Shown: one piece after another, positions 5,307-6,441 of the stretch
How positions within the stretch are numbered: position 1 is the first letter of the stretch
Layout of the letters: the number at the start of each line of letters is the position of its first letter
NCBI GenBank assembly: GCA_944325295.1
Contig: CALUZL010000134.1
Span: forward strand, 1-6,441
Direction of reading: 5' to 3'
DNA: 6,441 nucleotides
Source of the DNA: an uncultured Erysipelotrichaceae bacterium
Lineage (GTDB): Bacteria; Bacillota_I; Bacilli_A; Erysipelotrichales; Erysipelotrichaceae
The notes under the pieces: generated by a model
The model's database searches: none
Told to the model about the DNA's origin: nothing
Seen by the model: only the letters and a program-made list of their open reading frames with translations
Program-made: the position numbers and the translations under genes

Positions 5307-6441
5307 TTTAATTCCACTATGGTCACATTGCTGCCGCCATCATAAGCATCGCCGTAATGAAAATCTCTGATGAACTTTTGTTTTTTAAGATAGGTCCAAA
5401 CTGCTTCTTTTAGAGCACCGGTACCCATCCCGTGGATGATCTTTACCTGACTCATCCCACTTCCATAGGCTTCATCAAGATATTTGCTCAACGTTTCGAT
5501 CGCCTCATTTGTTCGCATACCGACCAAGAGCAGTTCAGAGCTGACACGCTTAAAAGAGCGATCTTTATGTTGCTTTTTTACTGCCTTAGGTAACTCACTG
5601 CTTTCAAGATTTGCGATCATTGTTTTAATGATAATGCCATGGACATCAACACTTACGGCATCTTTTTTGATATCTGTGATCTTTCCGACTTGTGATGTCG
5701 ACAAGATTTTCACACCATCACCGACTTTGAATTCTTTCTTTTCGGGTAGTTGCACAAATTCTTTTTTTAGGTCGTCGAGTTCTTTTAAAACGTCTTTTTT
5801 CTTAGATCCCTGTGCATTGGAAACAGCGATCATTTTTCTGATCTTTTCTTTTTGTCTTTCGAGATAGTTATCAGCTTTGATCTTAGCCTTTTTGAATAAT
5901 TCATCTTTCTGAAGTTCAAATTGAGTAATGCTTTCTTGCAAACGAGTATTTTTTTCTTCAAAATCTTGCACCCTTTTATTCAATTCTGCTTCTCTTTTTG
6001 CCACTTGTGCCTGTTTTATCTCAAGCTCTTTTAACAGTCTTTCTTCTTCACTTTGATTAAGCTTCAAAAAATCATGAGCTTTTTGAATAAGCGTTTCATC
6101 GTTTAAATATTTTAAAGCTATTTCCAAAGCGTTGGAATTGCCAAAAGTATTCTCTAAATAGCGATAAGTCGGAACCATTTTTTCGGTATCGAATTGTTGT
6201 GAAGCTAAAAGGATATCTTTTTTGTCAAGAGAGAATTCTTTGATCTTATTAAAATGCGTGGTAATGACAAAGGTCGTATGGACGCTTTCTAATCGATCGA
6301 TTATCGCCAGCGCCAAAGCCTCTCCCTCTTTAGGATCAGTTCCTGAAGCGATCTCATCGATTAGGACTAAGGAGCGATCGGTCATGGTATGGAGGATCTT
6401 TTTTAGGGAAACAAGCCGTGCGGAAAATGTACTCAGTGAGT
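5303..6441 (-). CDS. mutS2: Endonuclease/ATPase MutS2, C-terminal 378 residues (start outside window)
   Basis: The frame is open to the right edge, so the ATG at 6385 is internal. The visible part is about half of a roughly 780-residue MutS2, an ABC-type ATPase linked to recombination control and, in Bacillus subtilis, to rescue of collided ribosomes. Fragment order: the STFSARL signature (3-9), Walker B (SLVLIDE, D28/E29) with the SGTDP loop (32-36), H-loop H62 (ITTHFNK), a long charged coiled coil (about 128-233), a KOW-like strand region (FKVGDGVKIL, about 237-246), and a C-terminal Smr domain (about 300-378) with HGMGTG (336-341) and the terminal VTIVELK. Walker A is beyond the edge. Unusually, the Smr motif LDLRG reads LLLVG (303-307), losing the Asp and Arg. 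It ends with TGA overlapping the uvrC ATG. Confidence 0.96.
   Translation of the reverse strand, partial: SLSTFSARLVSLKKILHTMTDRSLVLIDEIASGTDPKEGEALALAIIDRLESVHTTFVITTHFNKIKEFSLDKKDILLASQQFDTEKMVPTYRYLENTFGNSNALEIALKYLNDETLIQKAHDFLKLNQSEEERLLKELEIKQAQVAKREAELNKRVQDFEEKNTRLQESITQFELQKDELFKKAKIKADNYLERQKEKIRKMIAVSNAQGSKKKDVLKELDDLKKEFVQLPEKKEFKVGDGVKILSTSQVGKITDIKKDAVSVDVHGIIIKTMIANLESSELPKAVKKQHKDRSFKRVSSELLLVGMRTNEAIETLSKYLDEAYGSGMSQVKIIHGMGTGALKEAVWTYLKKQKFIRDFHYGDAYDGGSNVTIVELK

Noticed and set aside
5484..5867. 127-codon open frame on the + strand antisense to mutS2
   Set aside because: It lies fully inside a well-supported MutS2 coding region, shows no domain, and its composition is that of a mirrored Lys/Glu-rich coiled coil (Ser/Phe/Leu-rich).
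6385..6385. ATG at 6385 as the start of the MutS2 gene
   Set aside because: The frame stays open to the window edge, and the upstream codons encode the conserved MutS2 STFS signature, so the gene is truncated by the window rather than starting here.

Overview
The window is gene-dense and AT-rich. One convergent gene end lies at the left (+ strand), and a single block of six closely packed genes on the - strand fills the rest. In transcription order (right to left) the block reads mutS2 (3' half only), uvrC, an unannotated-looking 53-residue membrane protein, rmuC, a YitT-family membrane protein, and an aldo/keto reductase carrying two [4Fe-4S] clusters. The + strand fragment at the left edge is the C-terminus of a tryptophanyl-tRNA synthetase (trpS).

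Organism: GGAGG-type ribosome binding sites, low GC, the mutS2/uvrC association and the YitT/DUF2179 family all point to a low-GC Firmicute. A lineage near Erysipelotrichia or code-11 Tenericutes/Bacilli is my best guess, but this is inference. TGA acts as a real stop (mutS2 ends at the canonical C-terminus with TGA, and yitT ends with TGA) while tryptophan is TGG, so this is the standard bacterial code and not the Mycoplasma code.

Layout: trpS ends at 195. A hairpin at 194-224 sits between the two convergent units and probably terminates both. The - strand genes are joined by overlaps or short gaps: mutS2/uvrC by an ATGA overlap, uvrC/small protein by a 7-nt overlap, small protein/rmuC by a 26-nt gap, rmuC/yitT by an 11-nt overlap, and yitT/reductase by a 31-nt gap. 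No gap exceeds about 55 bases, so there is no large unexplained region and no convincing internal promoter. The operon promoter must lie beyond the right edge.

How the genes work together: mutS2 (ribosome collision/recombination control), uvrC (excision repair nuclease) and rmuC (limits DNA rearrangement) form a nucleic-acid quality-control cluster. The small membrane protein sits inside it, directly before the membrane-anchored RmuC. YitT and the Fe-S reductase are appended downstream and have no obvious mechanistic link to repair. No mobile element, CRISPR array, tRNA or rRNA was seen. The two most notable points are the small membrane-protein gene at 3388-3549 and a MutS2 Smr domain that has lost its conserved Asp and Arg.
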